Shown in pieces: positions 1-9,033 of a DNA stretch of 64,000 bases. The translations under genes and the position numbers were made by a program. Below the pieces are notes generated by a model. The model searched no databases, was not told where the DNA came from, and was given only the letters and a program-made list of their open reading frames with translations. Location of the stretch: positions 185,244-249,243 of the forward strand of contig CAYYDG010000003.1 in the NCBI GenBank assembly GCA_964470555.1, given 5' to 3'. How positions within the stretch are numbered: the first letter of the stretch is position 1; each line of letters starts with the position of its first letter. The DNA is from RBC074 sp964470555 (GTDB lineage: Bacteria; Acidobacteriota; Blastocatellia; RBC074).

Positions 1-1211
1 TCCACCAACTGCTCCACCTGCACAGTCGAAACTTCATACAAATCGCGCAACGCAGCATGCGTCTGATTCAGCAGCTTACCCAGTTGTCGCATTGCGTTTT
101 CTTCGTTCATTCGCGATTCGCGCAATACGGCGACAGCTTCGTTCACGCGCCAAACTTCGCCGAGGTGATACAACGCGCGAGCGCGAATCTTCAGCGATGA
201 GTGCAACCGTTCGCCGATCAGCGCCGGAAACGTCGTTTCGCAACCATGAAAGCTTCGCGGATGAAGTTCGCTGAATTCCCGCAAGGTCATGCTTTCCGGC
301 AACTGATTCAGCAAATTTCGCAAACTGTCCGCCGTTTTCAACGTGCCGTGCTCCAACAACGTAACGGCGTATCGCCAATCCAGAAAGCGTTGCGGGTCGT
401 GGCGTTCCAAATCACGAATCAGCGCCGGAATCATCAGTCGCGAAACCGCCGCGCGTTCGTTGTATTCCAACATCACTTCACGCCCTTTGTCGGCGGCGTG
501 CGTAAAAAACGTCACCCAGCGAAACCGCTCCTTTGGCAACAAAACTGGTTCGGCGCGAAAATCAGCGTACGTTAGATGCACCGCGTGATTTTGCCTGGCC
601 AGACAAATGGCCGTGTGATCCAGCGAACCTCCGCGCGTGCCCAAAAACCATTCGGCTTGCGAAGAGTCTTTCGCCAGTTCGGCGAGTTGGAAATCAATCT
701 GATTGACTCGGCGAATGGCCGCGCCTGCCAAGACAACCAGCGCGGACGATGATGATGCTCCGCTGTTGGCCGGAATGGTCGAGTCAATCAAAAAGTCAAA
801 ACCGCGTTCGATAAGCTCGCCGAATTTCCATTGCGCGAAACTGACTGCTCCCGCGACGTAATTGCTCCAGTGCGGAGCGGGAACCGGGCGATTGAATACA
901 AACGCTTCCCAGCTTTGTCCGTCGTCGGAAAGTTGAATGTCACGGAGAGAAAATTCGAAGGGCCGGAATCGTTCGTTGAGTGAAACGCCACGAACTTTGC
1001 CGGTTTCGTTCGGACGAACGACCATCGTCATCGCGTGTTCGTGGCTGCCGAATGCCAGCGAAGCAGTCGGCAGGTAAGAAACATAATCCACGTGTTCGCC
1101 CAAAATGTTGATGCGCGCCGGCGCGCGAAAAACCAAAACGCCGCCTTCGCCATAAAGCCGGCAAAAGCGGCGCACCAGCAATTTCGGGTTGTAAAGATTA
1201 TCGGCTGACAT
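1..1211 (-). CDS. Galactokinase-family GHMP kinase, 3' end cut by window edge
   Basis: The reading frame is open from an ATG at 1211 to the left edge, so about 403 N-terminal residues are visible and the C-terminus is missing. Residues 31-43 read APARINILGEHVDY, the galactokinase substrate-loop signature. Near residue 150 lies PANSGASSSSA, the GHMP phosphate-binding loop, and near residue 196 GGSLDH carries the expected catalytic Asp. These enzymes phosphorylate a sugar at C1 with ATP in the cytoplasm. The signature differs from textbook GalK (GGSLDH instead of GIMDQ), so the substrate may be another sugar such as arabinose or galacturonate. The start overlaps the last 14 bases of the upstream LprI-like gene, suggesting co-transcription. 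Confidence 0.85.
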   Translation of the reverse strand, partial: MSADNLYNPKLLVRRFCRLYGEGGVLVFRAPARINILGEHVDYVSYLPTASLAFGSHEHAMTMVVRPNETGKVRGVSLNERFRPFEFSLRDIQLSDDGQSWEAFVFNRPVPAPHWSNYVAGAVSFAQWKFGELIERGFDFLIDSTIPANSGASSSSALVVLAGAAIRRVNQIDFQLAELAKDSSQAEWFLGTRGGSLDHTAICLARQNHAVHLTYADFRAEPVLLPKERFRWVTFFTHAADKGREVMLEYNERAAVSRLMIPALIRDLERHDPQRFLDWRYAVTLLEHGTLKTADSLRNLLNQLPESMTLREFSELHPRSFHGCETTFPALIGERLHSSLKIRARALYHLGEVWRVNEAVAVLRESRMNEENAMRQLGKLLNQTHAALRDLYEVSTVQVEQLV

Positions 1212-1596
1212 CTTCGGCCAGAGATTTCAGTTGTTTGATGCGATGTTGGGTTTCTGAATCCAGGCAGGTGAATTTGATTAACGGTTGCATGCTCCCGCCG
1301 TCAAACGTAAACGCTTCACATTCGCAATGAGCATCGCGGAATTGAATCCAGACCAGTTGAGCGGCCTTGAGTTTTGATTTGTGCTCAGACGACAGCTTGG
1401 CCATGGTTTGTTGATAAACCTTGTTGAGTTCTGCGTCCGCTTTTCTGTACTCATCCTGAGCGCAACGATTCATTTCCTGTTGAGTCATCGAATCGCCGCA
1501 CGCGGGTTTGCCTTGCGGCTGTTTCTTTTGCGCAGGCGCGCCCGCAGGCAAGAGCAGAGCCAACAAGACAAAGGCGAACAAACTTCGGGTTTTCAT
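1198..1596 (-). CDS. Secreted LprI/DUF1311-like protein
   Basis: A 132-residue protein with an N-terminal signal peptide (about residues 1-22, ending near APAQ). The mature part has four cysteines and the DUF1311/LprI pattern: an early Cys pair spaced around QQEMNRC, a helical stretch with KLNKVYQ-like composition, a central AQLVWIQFRDAHC, and a late Cys. The family includes periplasmic lysozyme inhibitor LprI and many uncharacterised exported proteins; the function here is not known. A Shine-Dalgarno-like GGAGG lies just upstream of the ATG. It overlaps the kinase gene downstream and lies 9 bases after the isomerase-like gene. Confidence 0.75.
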   Translation of the reverse strand: MKTRSLFAFVLLALLLPAGAPAQKKQPQGKPACGDSMTQQEMNRCAQDEYRKADAELNKVYQQTMAKLSSEHKSKLKAAQLVWIQFRDAHCECEAFTFDGGSMQPLIKFTCLDSETQHRIKQLKSLAEDVSR

Positions 1597-1605
1597 AACT
1601 TCCTC

Positions 1606-2493
1606 CTATCGTCCGCATTGCGCCAACCACAGGGCGCGGTAATACCGCATCAACCGAATAGGGTCAGTTGTATCGGGAATTTCGGCCAGACAATAACGGT
1701 TGTATCCGGCGGCTTTCATCAGTTTGAACAGATCGCTCCACGGATATTCCGGCTTCCACAATTCGTTGATGTGCGCGTTCAGCAGATACGGTTTGAGCAT
1801 GTCAAAGCCGGGCTTGATCGAACCGCCGATCAAATCTTCGGGGTTGGAATTCCAGCAAATGCCGACATTGGGATGATTGGCGGCTTTCATCATCGCAGCC
1901 ATGCGCGGCGGATGGCTGGAATCGCGTCCGTGAACTTCGACCCAGATTTCGACACCGGCGGGTTTGGCCGCTTCGCCGCATTCGCGCAACGCCGCGCCGA
2001 TCTGTGCGATGGTTTTTTCTTCGGGAACATCTTTCGGAATTCCATTCGGGCGGACTTTGACGCCGAGCGCACCTATGTCATGCGCCAGTTCTATGAAGCG
2101 TTTGCACTCGTCAATGTTTTTGCGAACCGTCGGTTGATCCGGCGAATGAAATTCGCAAACGCTGCCCAGACTCAGCAAGCGAACTTTAGTTCCGGCAAAA
2201 CGCGCTTTGACTTCGGCGCGCTGGTCTTTGGTCAACGAAGGTTCAACGCCGTGTTTGTGCGTCGTGCGAAGCTCTACGGCTTCAAAGCCCGTGGCTTCGC
2301 AGTTTTTGATGATGGTCGGAATGTCCCAGTCTTTGGCCAGATTGTAGCTCACCAAACCAAGTTTGAAATTGCCGCCGCCCAGCGCAGGGTTTGCCGATTT
2401 TTGCGGCAAGGCATCGGCGGTTTCGGTCAGCGCCAGTGAACCGGCGGCGGCGAATCCTGTTTGCAGAAAGTTGCGACGTGATGGTTTGTGCAT
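1606..2493 (-). CDS. Exported sugar phosphate isomerase/epimerase-like TIM barrel
   Basis: A protein of 295 residues starting at the ATG at 2493; a longer frame from a TTG at 2532 would put extra residues before the signal and is less likely. The N-terminus KPSRRNFLQTGFAAAG is a twin-arginine signal (RRNFL followed by a hydrophobic stretch), so the folded protein is probably exported. The remainder fits the xylose isomerase-like TIM barrel family (AP endonuclease 2 superfamily), with metal-ligand-like segments such as AVELRTTH, IWVEVHGRD, NVGICWNSN and CLAEIP. Such proteins usually isomerise sugars or inositols with a divalent metal, but the substrate cannot be read from sequence. It is divergent from folA, 57 bases away. 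Confidence 0.75.
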   Translation of the reverse strand: MHKPSRRNFLQTGFAAAGSLALTETADALPQKSANPALGGGNFKLGLVSYNLAKDWDIPTIIKNCEATGFEAVELRTTHKHGVEPSLTKDQRAEVKARFAGTKVRLLSLGSVCEFHSPDQPTVRKNIDECKRFIELAHDIGALGVKVRPNGIPKDVPEEKTIAQIGAALRECGEAAKPAGVEIWVEVHGRDSSHPPRMAAMMKAANHPNVGICWNSNPEDLIGGSIKPGFDMLKPYLLNAHINELWKPEYPWSDLFKLMKAAGYNRYCLAEIPDTTDPIRLMRYYRALWLAQCGR

Positions 2494-2550
2494 GATTTTT
2501 AGCGATGGTAAGTTGCGTTGCCCGCAACCCAATTTGAATCAGGAGTGAAT

Positions 2551-3042
2551 GTGATCGTTTCGATAATTGCAGCCATGGACAACCAACGCGGCATAGGGGT
2601 TGAAAACCGATTGCCGTGGCGATTGTCCGCCGACATGAAACGCTTTCGTGAATTGACGATGGGACATCACATCATCGTCGGGCGCAAAACTTATGAATCC
2701 ATCGGCAAGCCTTTGCCCGGCAGACAAATGATCGTCGTCACACGCGACAACGAATTCCGAGCCGATGGTTGCGACGTTTGTCATTCGCTGATCGAAGCCC
2801 TTGAAATCGCTCGTTCACGCGGTGAACACGAAGCGTTCATCGGCGGCGGAGCGCAGATTTACGAACAGGCTCTGCCATTGGCCGACCGTATGTATCTGAC
2901 GTTGGTGGATGCCGAAATCGTCGCCGACACCTTTTTTCCGGCTTTCGATCTGCAAGCTTGGAATGAACGGGAACGTTTCGCTCATCCGGCGGATGAAAAG
3001 AATCAGTTCCCGTTCACCTTCAAACTGCTGGTCCGGCAATAG
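2551..3042 (+). CDS. folA: Dihydrofolate reductase
   Basis: Reduces dihydrofolate to tetrahydrofolate with NADPH in the cytoplasm. The 163-residue product has the usual family length. It begins VIVSIIAAMDNQRGIG and contains LPWRLSADMKRFRELT (folate site, with the acidic residue in the LPW-D helix), GRKTYESIGKPLPGR (NADPH loop) and FIGGGAQIYEQAL (second nucleotide loop). The start is set at the GTG at 2551 because AGGAG sits at 2541-2545, five bases upstream; the in-frame TTG at 2518 has no such site. No thymidylate synthase lies alongside, so it appears to be a single-gene unit, divergent from the isomerase-like gene. Confidence 0.95.
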   Translation: MIVSIIAAMDNQRGIGVENRLPWRLSADMKRFRELTMGHHIIVGRKTYESIGKPLPGRQMIVVTRDNEFRADGCDVCHSLIEALEIARSRGEHEAFIGGGAQIYEQALPLADRMYLTLVDAEIVADTFFPAFDLQAWNERERFAHPADEKNQFPFTFKLLVRQ

Positions 3043-3066
3043 CTAAATCAAACCAGAAAACTTTGA

Positions 3067-3180
3067 AACAGGATTTCCAGGATTTTTTCAGGATGAACTG
3101 GATTCAATCCAGCGAAGCCTTGCTGGAATTGATGATCCAGTAAATCCTGCCGCAAATCTTGTTCATCCTGTCAAAAAAAG
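3067..3180. repeat. Intergenic word hairpin A (CAGGAT words)
   Basis: Left part repeats ACAGGATTTCCAGGAT and TTCAGGATGAAC; right part has GTTCATCCTGTC and CCAGTAAATCCTGC, the inverse of the left words. The region lies between convergent folA and the GlsB-like gene. The arms can pair imperfectly. This is one of about ten loci in the window with the same architecture but different words. Confidence 0.7.
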
Positions 3181-3211
3181 AGTGTCTCAAAGTTGGTTGT
3201 TCTGATCTAAC

Positions 3212-3469
3212 TCAAGAATTGCTGCGTCCAGCTATCAACCGATATAAGAACAACAAAATGACTGCGCCGATGATGGACATGATCCATCCAGTGCTGGTGC
3301 TGCGGCTCAGATTAAGAATGTTCATTCCAATGTATTTGCCGACGAATGAACCGGCAATGCCCAGCAGCATGGTCATCAACAATCCCATGGGATCTTTGCC
3401 GGGCAAAACGAACCGTGCGATTAAACCAACGATCAAGCCAACAAACGCAGTAGTGATGATTTCCCACAT
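3212..3469 (-). CDS. GlsB/YeaQ/YmgE-family small membrane protein
   Basis: An 85-residue protein starting at the ATG at 3469, where AAGGAG lies eight bases upstream; the longer frame to 3559 has no ribosome-binding site. It begins MWEIITTAFVGLIVGLIARF and has three hydrophobic segments with glycine-rich turns, including PGKDPMGLLMTMLLGIAGSFVG, which is the signature of the transglycosylase-associated/GlsB family. These are inner-membrane proteins induced by stress in several bacteria; their biochemical activity is unknown. It is monocistronic and convergent with folA. Confidence 0.85.
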   Translation of the reverse strand: MWEIITTAFVGLIVGLIARFVLPGKDPMGLLMTMLLGIAGSFVGKYIGMNILNLSRSTSTGWIMSIIGAVILLFLYRLIAGRSNS

Positions 3470-3602
3470 AAGCAAAAGCTCCTTTTTCGGAAAAGTGGCG
3501 CGAACTGATTTCCGCGTCACGAAGGTTTTTTTTGGGTTTGTTTTATTGATTCGATACAACGTGAATGAGCACCGTCAACCGACTGGCGACGGTACCTGAG
3601 AC

Positions 3603-4151
3603 TCAATCCGGCAAGCCCGTTTGAAAGACTTCCCTGAGCGAACAGCTAAATCCCGGCAATAAATCTTCACATTCCAGATTGCTGTTGCCCGTAAACACCT
3701 GCACTTCGGTCGGCGAACGGAAAATGGTGATCAATTGAAGCTTCAGGGAAACCAGCCAGACTTGCTTAACTCCTCCGTCCAGATATTCCAGCACCTTGTC
3801 CGCTAATTTGTCGTGAACGTCGTTTGGTGAAACGACTTCGATGGCCAAATCCGGCGGAAATGGCGCGACGCCATCCGGCATTCCACCGTCAGGAATACGT
3901 TCTGCCGAAACGAACGCCACATCGGGAATTCGTTCGTTCTGGCCGATTTTGAAATGAACTTCCACAGAGACCAGTCCACGCTTGTTGGTTTTCAAATAAT
4001 TGCGAATTTCGCCTGCCAGATTCGCTACAATCACCCCATGCTTTCCACCTGCCATTTCCTTTTCCTCCAATTGTCCGTTCACCAACTCGTACGATTTTTC
4101 AGGATCAAGAATGGATTCACGTTCAGGAGCGAGTTCTGTTGCTACAGGCAT
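3603..4151 (-). CDS. Uma2-family putative endonuclease (copy 1)
   Basis: A 182-residue protein of the Uma2/DUF820 family, a PD-(D/E)XK nuclease fold abundant in cyanobacteria and also found in acidobacteria. Visible family features are YELVNGQLEEKEMAGGKHG near residues 25-43, VEVHFKIG, RIPDVAFVS (Asp of the nuclease core), PDLAIEVVSPND (the E-x-V core motif) and KVLEYLDGGVKQVWLVS. The start at 4151 is supported by AGGAG nine bases upstream. Its biological role is unknown; members occur in many copies, and a second one lies at 13787-14566. It shares its strand with glpK but is separated by 70 bases. Confidence 0.85.
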   Translation of the reverse strand: MPVATELAPERESILDPEKSYELVNGQLEEKEMAGGKHGVIVANLAGEIRNYLKTNKRGLVSVEVHFKIGQNERIPDVAFVSAERIPDGGMPDGVAPFPPDLAIEVVSPNDVHDKLADKVLEYLDGGVKQVWLVSLKLQLITIFRSPTEVQVFTGNSNLECEDLLPGFSCSLREVFQTGLPD

Positions 4152-4221
4152 AATGCATTCTCCTTTTGCGCTGGTTTGACTGGCGCGAATTTTACGCTCG
4201 GCCAAACACGCCAACAAGGTT

Positions 4222-5703
4222 TCAGCTTCGCACGCGGGCGACGGCGGCTTGCCAGCCTTCGTACAACCGTTCGCGGTCGGCTTTTTTCATTTTTGGTTCA
4301 AAGCGTTTTTCCGCTTGCCACTGTCCGGCGATTTCTTTTTCGCTTTTCCAGAACCCGACGGCCAGTCCCGCCAGATACGCCGCGCCGAGCGCCGTGGTTT
4401 CCGTAATCACAGGACGCACGACGGGAATGCCCAAGATGTCCGCCTGGAACTGGCAGAGAAAATCGTTGCGCGTCGCTCCGCCATCCACGCGAAGTTCCTT
4501 GGCTTTGATGCCGGAATCTTTCTGCATGCATTCGACCACGTCACGGGTTTGATAAGCCATGGCTTCCAGAGCGGCGCGCGCCAGATGCGCTCGGGTCGCT
4601 CCGCGCGTCAAACCGACGATGGCTCCGCGCGCGTCCTGATCCCAGTACGGCGCGCCGAGTCCGACAAATGCCGGAACGAAATACACGCCGTGATTGTCGC
4701 TGACAGAAGTCGCCAGCGCTTCAGTGTCGGCAGCGTTGGCGATGATGCCCAATCCATCGCGCAACCATTGCACGGCGGCTCCGGCAATGAAGACCGAACC
4801 TTCCAGCGCGTATTGAGTTTCCTTGCCCGTGCGCCAGGCGATGGTTGTCAGCAATCCGTTCTTGGATGCGTTTGCGCTGCTGCCAGTGTTCATCAATAAA
4901 AAGCAGCCTGTGCCGTAAGTGTTTTTCATCATGCCGGGTTTGTAACAGGCCTGGCCGAAAAGCGCCGCCTGTTGGTCGCCGGCAATCCCGGCAATCGGAA
5001 TCGGCGCACCCAGCAAATCGGCGTCGGTTTCAGCGTACATTTCCGAAGACGATTTCACTTCAGGCAACAACGAAGCCGGGATATTCAACTTCTTCAAAAT
5101 CTCGCCGTCCCATTGCTGTTTGCGAATGTTGTAAAGCAACGTCCGCGAAGCGTTCGATACGTCGGTGACGTGCGCCTTGCCTTTGCTCAGCCGATGAATC
5201 AACCAGGTGTCCACAGTGCCGAACGCCAGCTCTCCGGCGGCGGCTTTTTTACGCGCGCCTTTGACGTTGTCCAATAACCACGCGACTTTCGTCCCGGAAA
5301 AATAAGCGTCCGTCACCAGACCGGTTTTGTTGCGAATGACGCGGTCGAATTTTTCCTTTTTCAGTTTGTCGCAAATCGCGGCGGTGCGCCGACATTGCCA
5401 GACAATGGCATTGTAAATGGCGGCGTTTGCCGCGCGATCCCAGACGACTGTGGTTTCGCGCTGATTGGTGATGCCTATGGCGGCCACGTCCGACGCTTTG
5501 ACGCCCGCTTTCGACAGAGCTTCGCGGGCGCAATACAACTGCGAATTCCAGATGTCTTCGGGGTTGTGTTCGACCCATCCGGCTTGCGGAAAGATTTGCG
5601 GAAATTCCTGTTGCGCCACGCTGACAATGCGCCCGGCACGGTCGAATAAAATGGCGCGCGAAGAAGTCGTTCCCTGATCCAGGGCTAAAACGTAATTGGG
5701 CAT
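4222..5703 (-). CDS. glpK: Glycerol kinase
   Basis: Phosphorylates glycerol to sn-glycerol 3-phosphate with ATP, the entry step for glycerol use. The 493-residue product from the ATG at 5703 matches the usual length. It begins MPNYVLALDQGTTSSRAILF (FGGY phosphate loop), and has INQRETTVVWD, WLLDNV, GTVDTWLIHRLS, GIAGDQQAALFGQ (second phosphate loop, adenosine site), GTGCFLLMNTG, and the C-terminal LRVDGGATRNDFLCQFQADI signature. An extended frame to 5799 is not supported by a ribosome site. No glpF or glpD lies nearby; the antiporter gene is divergent. Confidence 0.95.
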   Translation of the reverse strand: MPNYVLALDQGTTSSRAILFDRAGRIVSVAQQEFPQIFPQAGWVEHNPEDIWNSQLYCAREALSKAGVKASDVAAIGITNQRETTVVWDRAANAAIYNAIVWQCRRTAAICDKLKKEKFDRVIRNKTGLVTDAYFSGTKVAWLLDNVKGARKKAAAGELAFGTVDTWLIHRLSKGKAHVTDVSNASRTLLYNIRKQQWDGEILKKLNIPASLLPEVKSSSEMYAETDADLLGAPIPIAGIAGDQQAALFGQACYKPGMMKNTYGTGCFLLMNTGSSANASKNGLLTTIAWRTGKETQYALEGSVFIAGAAVQWLRDGLGIIANAADTEALATSVSDNHGVYFVPAFVGLGAPYWDQDARGAIVGLTRGATRAHLARAALEAMAYQTRDVVECMQKDSGIKAKELRVDGGATRNDFLCQFQADILGIPVVRPVITETTALGAAYLAGLAVGFWKSEKEIAGQWQAEKRFEPKMKKADRERLYEGWQAAVARVRS

Positions 5704-5838
5704 AGTGTTGATGTCACCTCTGATCGTTGATGTAAATGTCGTTTTGTTGGCTTTGCCGAAAGGGCGTGTTACTTTTCCTTCTCGCTCGTGTTTTGTCAAC
5801 GAGCGCGGTCAACCACAAAAATCAAAATCAGGAGAAAT

Positions 5839-7065
5839 ATGATGATTGGCGAATTCGGCCTGGCGCTGGCATCGTCAGGCGGCGAAAAGCTATTTCTTAC
5901 ATTATTCGTAATGTTTGTCGCGGCAAAATTGGCCGCGGAAATTTTTGAGCGTTTGAAACAACCGGCTGTCGCAGGAGAAATTCTGGCCGGAATTGTCATT
6001 GGGCCAAGCGTTCTGCATCTGGTCGAACCGACTGAAATCACCAACACGCTGGCAGAAATCGGCGTGATCCTGCTGTTGTTTCTGGTCGGATTGGAAACCA
6101 AACCGGCGGATATTTTCCGCGTCGGCGGACGCGCATTGGCAGTAGCCATTTTGGGCGTGATCGTGCCGTTTGTCTTCGGTTATGTGACGCTGATTCTTTG
6201 GGGCGAAGCACAGATCGAAGCCATCTTTGTCGGCGCAGCGATGGTGGCGACTTCGGTTGGCATTACCGCGCGCGTGCTTGGGCAGATGGGTTTGCTCAAT
6301 CTGGAAGTCAGTCGAATCATTTTGGGCGCGGCGGTGATAGACGACATTCTGGGCCTGATTATTCTGGCCGTCGTCAGCAGTATGGCCAAAGGCGGCGTAA
6401 ATTACGTTCAGATTGCCACCATAGCCGGTATGGCCATCGGGTTTACGCTGCTGGTTATTTTTGTCGGCGCTCGCGCAGTCAACAAACTGCGTCCAAGAAT
6501 CGAAAAATTGAAGGTCGGCCAATCACAACTGATGTTTGGACTGTCCCTGTGTCTGGGATTGGCCATGGTGGCTCATTACGTCGGCGTCGCCGCCATCATC
6601 GGCGCTTTTCTGGCGGGAATGGCGTTGGCGGAATCGGTCGAAGGAACGGACATGCCGCATCAAACCGAAGCCGTCACCGAATTCATGCTGCCGTTTTTCC
6701 TGACCAACATCGGCATGCAGTTGAAGCTGGATGCCTTTTTCAATCGCAACACGATTCTCATGGCGCTTGTCATTACGGCGCTGGCCGTCGTTTCCAAACA
6801 ACTCGGTTGCGGGCTGGGCGTGCTTTCGATGGGCAAAAAGAAAGCCATGCAAATCGGCATGGGCATGGTTCCCCGCGGCGAAGTAGGCATTGTCGTCGCT
6901 CAAATCGGACTTGGGCTGGGCGTCATCAATGACGGAGTCTTCGGCGTCGTCCTGTTTATGGCCGTCGCCACCACGCTCATCGCGCCGCCGTTTCTGGTTC
7001 GATTGTTCAAAGACGAAAAGCGCGTGGACGAAGAAGAAATCATTCCACTGTCGCCGCTTTCCTAG
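5839..7065 (+). CDS. CPA2-type cation:proton antiporter
   Basis: A 408-residue integral membrane protein made of about 12 hydrophobic segments, in the monovalent cation:proton antiporter-2 family (KefB/NapA type). Characteristic parts are QPAVAGEILAGIVIGPSVL near residues 40-58, LLFLVGLETKP, ARVLGQMGLLN, LGAAVIDDILGLI (the paired Asp-Asp of electrogenic antiporters such as NapA), FLAGMALAES, and MVPRGEVGIV near the end. It has no cytoplasmic TrkA-N domain, unlike KefB. The start at 5839 follows AGGAG (5830-5834). Likely exchanges Na+ or K+ for protons across the inner membrane; the ion is an inference from the DD pair. Confidence 0.85.
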   Translation: MMIGEFGLALASSGGEKLFLTLFVMFVAAKLAAEIFERLKQPAVAGEILAGIVIGPSVLHLVEPTEITNTLAEIGVILLLFLVGLETKPADIFRVGGRALAVAILGVIVPFVFGYVTLILWGEAQIEAIFVGAAMVATSVGITARVLGQMGLLNLEVSRIILGAAVIDDILGLIILAVVSSMAKGGVNYVQIATIAGMAIGFTLLVIFVGARAVNKLRPRIEKLKVGQSQLMFGLSLCLGLAMVAHYVGVAAIIGAFLAGMALAESVEGTDMPHQTEAVTEFMLPFFLTNIGMQLKLDAFFNRNTILMALVITALAVVSKQLGCGLGVLSMGKKKAMQIGMGMVPRGEVGIVVAQIGLGLGVINDGVFGVVLFMAVATTLIAPPFLVRLFKDEKRVDEEEIIPLSPLS

Positions 7066-7087
7066 ATCGGTTTGCAACTGAGTTTAC

Positions 7088-7190
7088 AGAAAGAAAACCG
7101 CGGGAAACACGGAGAGCAAACAGGGAAAGACAACGATTTTCTCAATCTCTCTTTTACCTATGTGCCCCGTGTCTTCCGTGGTTGATTTCA
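7088..7190. repeat. Intergenic word hairpin B (ACACGGA words)
   Basis: Left arm (about 7095-7130) reads AACCGCGGGAAACACGGAGAG then CAGGGAAAG; right arm (about 7150-7187) reads CTTTTACCTATGTGCC then CCGTGTCTTCCGTGGTT, approximately inverse. It lies between two codirectional genes. Same design as hairpin A, different words. Confidence 0.65.
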
Positions 7191-7225
7191 TACAAGCGAC
7201 TCAAATCTGATTCAAGTCGAACGCC

Positions 7226-8539
7226 ATGTCACTCATCACCTTTGAAATCCTGGCCATCTTCTTCCTGCTATTGGCCAACGGAATTTTCGCCATGTCGGAA
7301 ATGGCCATCGTCTCGGTTCGCAAAGCCCGTCTGAAACAACGCGCCGATCAAGGCGACAAAAAAGCGCTGGCGGCATTGGCGTTGGCCGAAGCCCCTGGAC
7401 CATTTCTGTCCACAGTGCAAATCGGCATTACGCTGGTGGGAATTCTGGCCGGAGCTTTTGGCGGTTCGCGGATTGCCGAACGTCTTGCGCCGAGTTTGAG
7501 CGCGTTGCCTTACGTCGGCCAATACAGCGCAGCCATCGCATTCGCCTTGGTCGTTGGCGTCATCACTTACTTTTCGCTGGTTATCGGCGAATTGATTCCC
7601 AAACGGCTGGCGTTGCGAAGTGCGGAAAGCATTGCCTTGATGGTGGCCGCGCCAATGGGCAAATTGTCGCGCGTGGTTTCGCCGTTGGTAAATCTGCTGG
7701 ATCGTTCGACAGATGGCTTGCTACGATTGTTCGGTTTGCGCGAATCGCCGGAATCTCCGGTGACAGAAGACGAAATCAAAATCCTGATCGAACAGGGCAT
7801 TCACGCCGGAGTCTTTGTCGAAACCGAACGCGACATGGTCGAACGCATTTTTCACCTGGCCGACCGTCGCGTCAGCGAATTGATGGTTCCGCGAACGGAA
7901 ATGGTCTGGTTGAACGTGGACGATTCGCCAGAAGAAATCGCCGCAACCATCAGCGCCAGTCCGCATTCGCGTTTTCCAGTCGCCCAGGATTCGTCCGACA
8001 ACATTCTGGGAGTTGTGCAGGTCAAAAACCTGTGGGCGCAAAGCCAAAACAACCAGCCGTTGAATCTGAAAGCAATTCTGGACAAGCCGCTGTTCCTGCC
8101 CGAAAGCGCTCCGGCATTCAAAGCCCTGGAAGCATTTCGCCAGACTCGCTCGCAAATCGCTTTCGTGGTGGATGAATTCGGCGGCACCGAAGGCCTGATT
8201 ACGCTCACCGATTTGTTGGAAGCCATCGTCGGCGAAATGCCAAACGCCGGAGACGCAACCGAACCAATGTTTCAAATACGCGAAGACGGTTCTTATCTGG
8301 TGGACGGTTCGTTGTCGGTCAACGATTTCAAAAAACTGTTTTCGATCAAATATCTGCCCGGCGAAGAAGGCGACTGGTTTCAAACCGTCGGCGGTTTTGT
8401 CATGACTCATCTGGGCAAAATTCCGCGCCCCTCCGACCAGTTTGAATGGGGCAATCTGAAATTCGAGGTGCTGGACATGGATCGCAAACGCGTGGACAAA
8501 TTGCTGGTCAAACAAAAGGAACCAGCAGACAAACAGTAA
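7226..8539 (+). CDS. CNNM/CorC-type transporter (DUF21-CBS-CorC)
   Basis: A 437-residue inner-membrane protein of the hemolysin C/CNNM family. Residues 1-200 form the DUF21 membrane domain with about four hydrophobic segments and the usual MSEMAIVSVRKARLKQ start; then comes the acidic TEDEIKILIEQG linker, a CBS pair (VPRTEMVWLNVDDSPEEI and FRQTRSQIAFVVDEFGGTEG), and a C-terminal CorC/HlyC domain (YLVDGSLSVNDF... GDWFQTVGGFVM). Family members are linked to Mg2+/Co2+ efflux and nucleotide-controlled gating through the CBS domains. No neighbouring partner gene defines its role further. Confidence 0.88.
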   Translation: MSLITFEILAIFFLLLANGIFAMSEMAIVSVRKARLKQRADQGDKKALAALALAEAPGPFLSTVQIGITLVGILAGAFGGSRIAERLAPSLSALPYVGQYSAAIAFALVVGVITYFSLVIGELIPKRLALRSAESIALMVAAPMGKLSRVVSPLVNLLDRSTDGLLRLFGLRESPESPVTEDEIKILIEQGIHAGVFVETERDMVERIFHLADRRVSELMVPRTEMVWLNVDDSPEEIAATISASPHSRFPVAQDSSDNILGVVQVKNLWAQSQNNQPLNLKAILDKPLFLPESAPAFKALEAFRQTRSQIAFVVDEFGGTEGLITLTDLLEAIVGEMPNAGDATEPMFQIREDGSYLVDGSLSVNDFKKLFSIKYLPGEEGDWFQTVGGFVMTHLGKIPRPSDQFEWGNLKFEVLDMDRKRVDKLLVKQKEPADKQ

Positions 8540-8694
8540 ACCGTCATAACAAAAGTATCTCGATCCATGTCACGACACTCGCCAACAACCAACGGCGTCA
8601 AAACCGTTGTTGCCAAAGAAGGCCAATGCTATGCTCCCGCCCGCAGCCGAGTCCCGAAGCAGTACCAAATCACAACTTGAGCGACGATCTTGCT

Positions 8695-8946
8695 ATGGCC
8701 TTTTTGCCGGATTTCGAGACAGACATTTTTATCAGCTACGCTCGCGTGGATAACGAAACCGCGGGCGGCGAAGGCTGGCTGGCCACGTTCAAAGGGCACG
8801 AAGGCTCTGTCAGCGCAGTGGCTTTCGCGCCCGACGGCAAGACGCTCTTTTCGGCTGGTGGTGACTCAGATGGTAAGAAAGATTTTTCGATTCGGTTGTG
8901 GCGGGCAGCGACGGATGCGGATGTGGCTCGGCAGCGGAATCGGTAG
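8695..8946 (+). pseudogene. Remnant of a TIR-WD40 protein
   Basis: An 83-residue frame whose first part, DFETDIFISYARVDN, is the typical start of a TIR domain, but the remaining ~110 residues of that domain are missing. It runs directly into a single WD40-type repeat (ATFKGHEGSVSAVAFAPDG ... SIRLW) and stops a few residues later. Intact TIR-WD40 proteins are several hundred residues or longer, with many propeller blades. The simplest reading is an internal deletion that joined both ends of such a gene. TIR-WD40 and TIR-NACHT proteins are often defence or signalling proteins; this fragment is unlikely to act. It could also be expressed as a small TIR stub. Confidence 0.6.
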
Positions 8947-9033
8947 TTGATCGTGGGCGATGAGGGGGAATGCGGTATTCATTCCATTGCTGGCCGCAGA
9001 TGCGCTGATGTATGCTGAAAATGGAGGCACAAA

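Noticed and set aside
1..1211. Frameshifted or broken galactokinase
   Set aside because: Only short frames are seen if a stop is required, but the kinase frame is open without interruption from 1211 to the window edge; it is truncated by the window, not broken.
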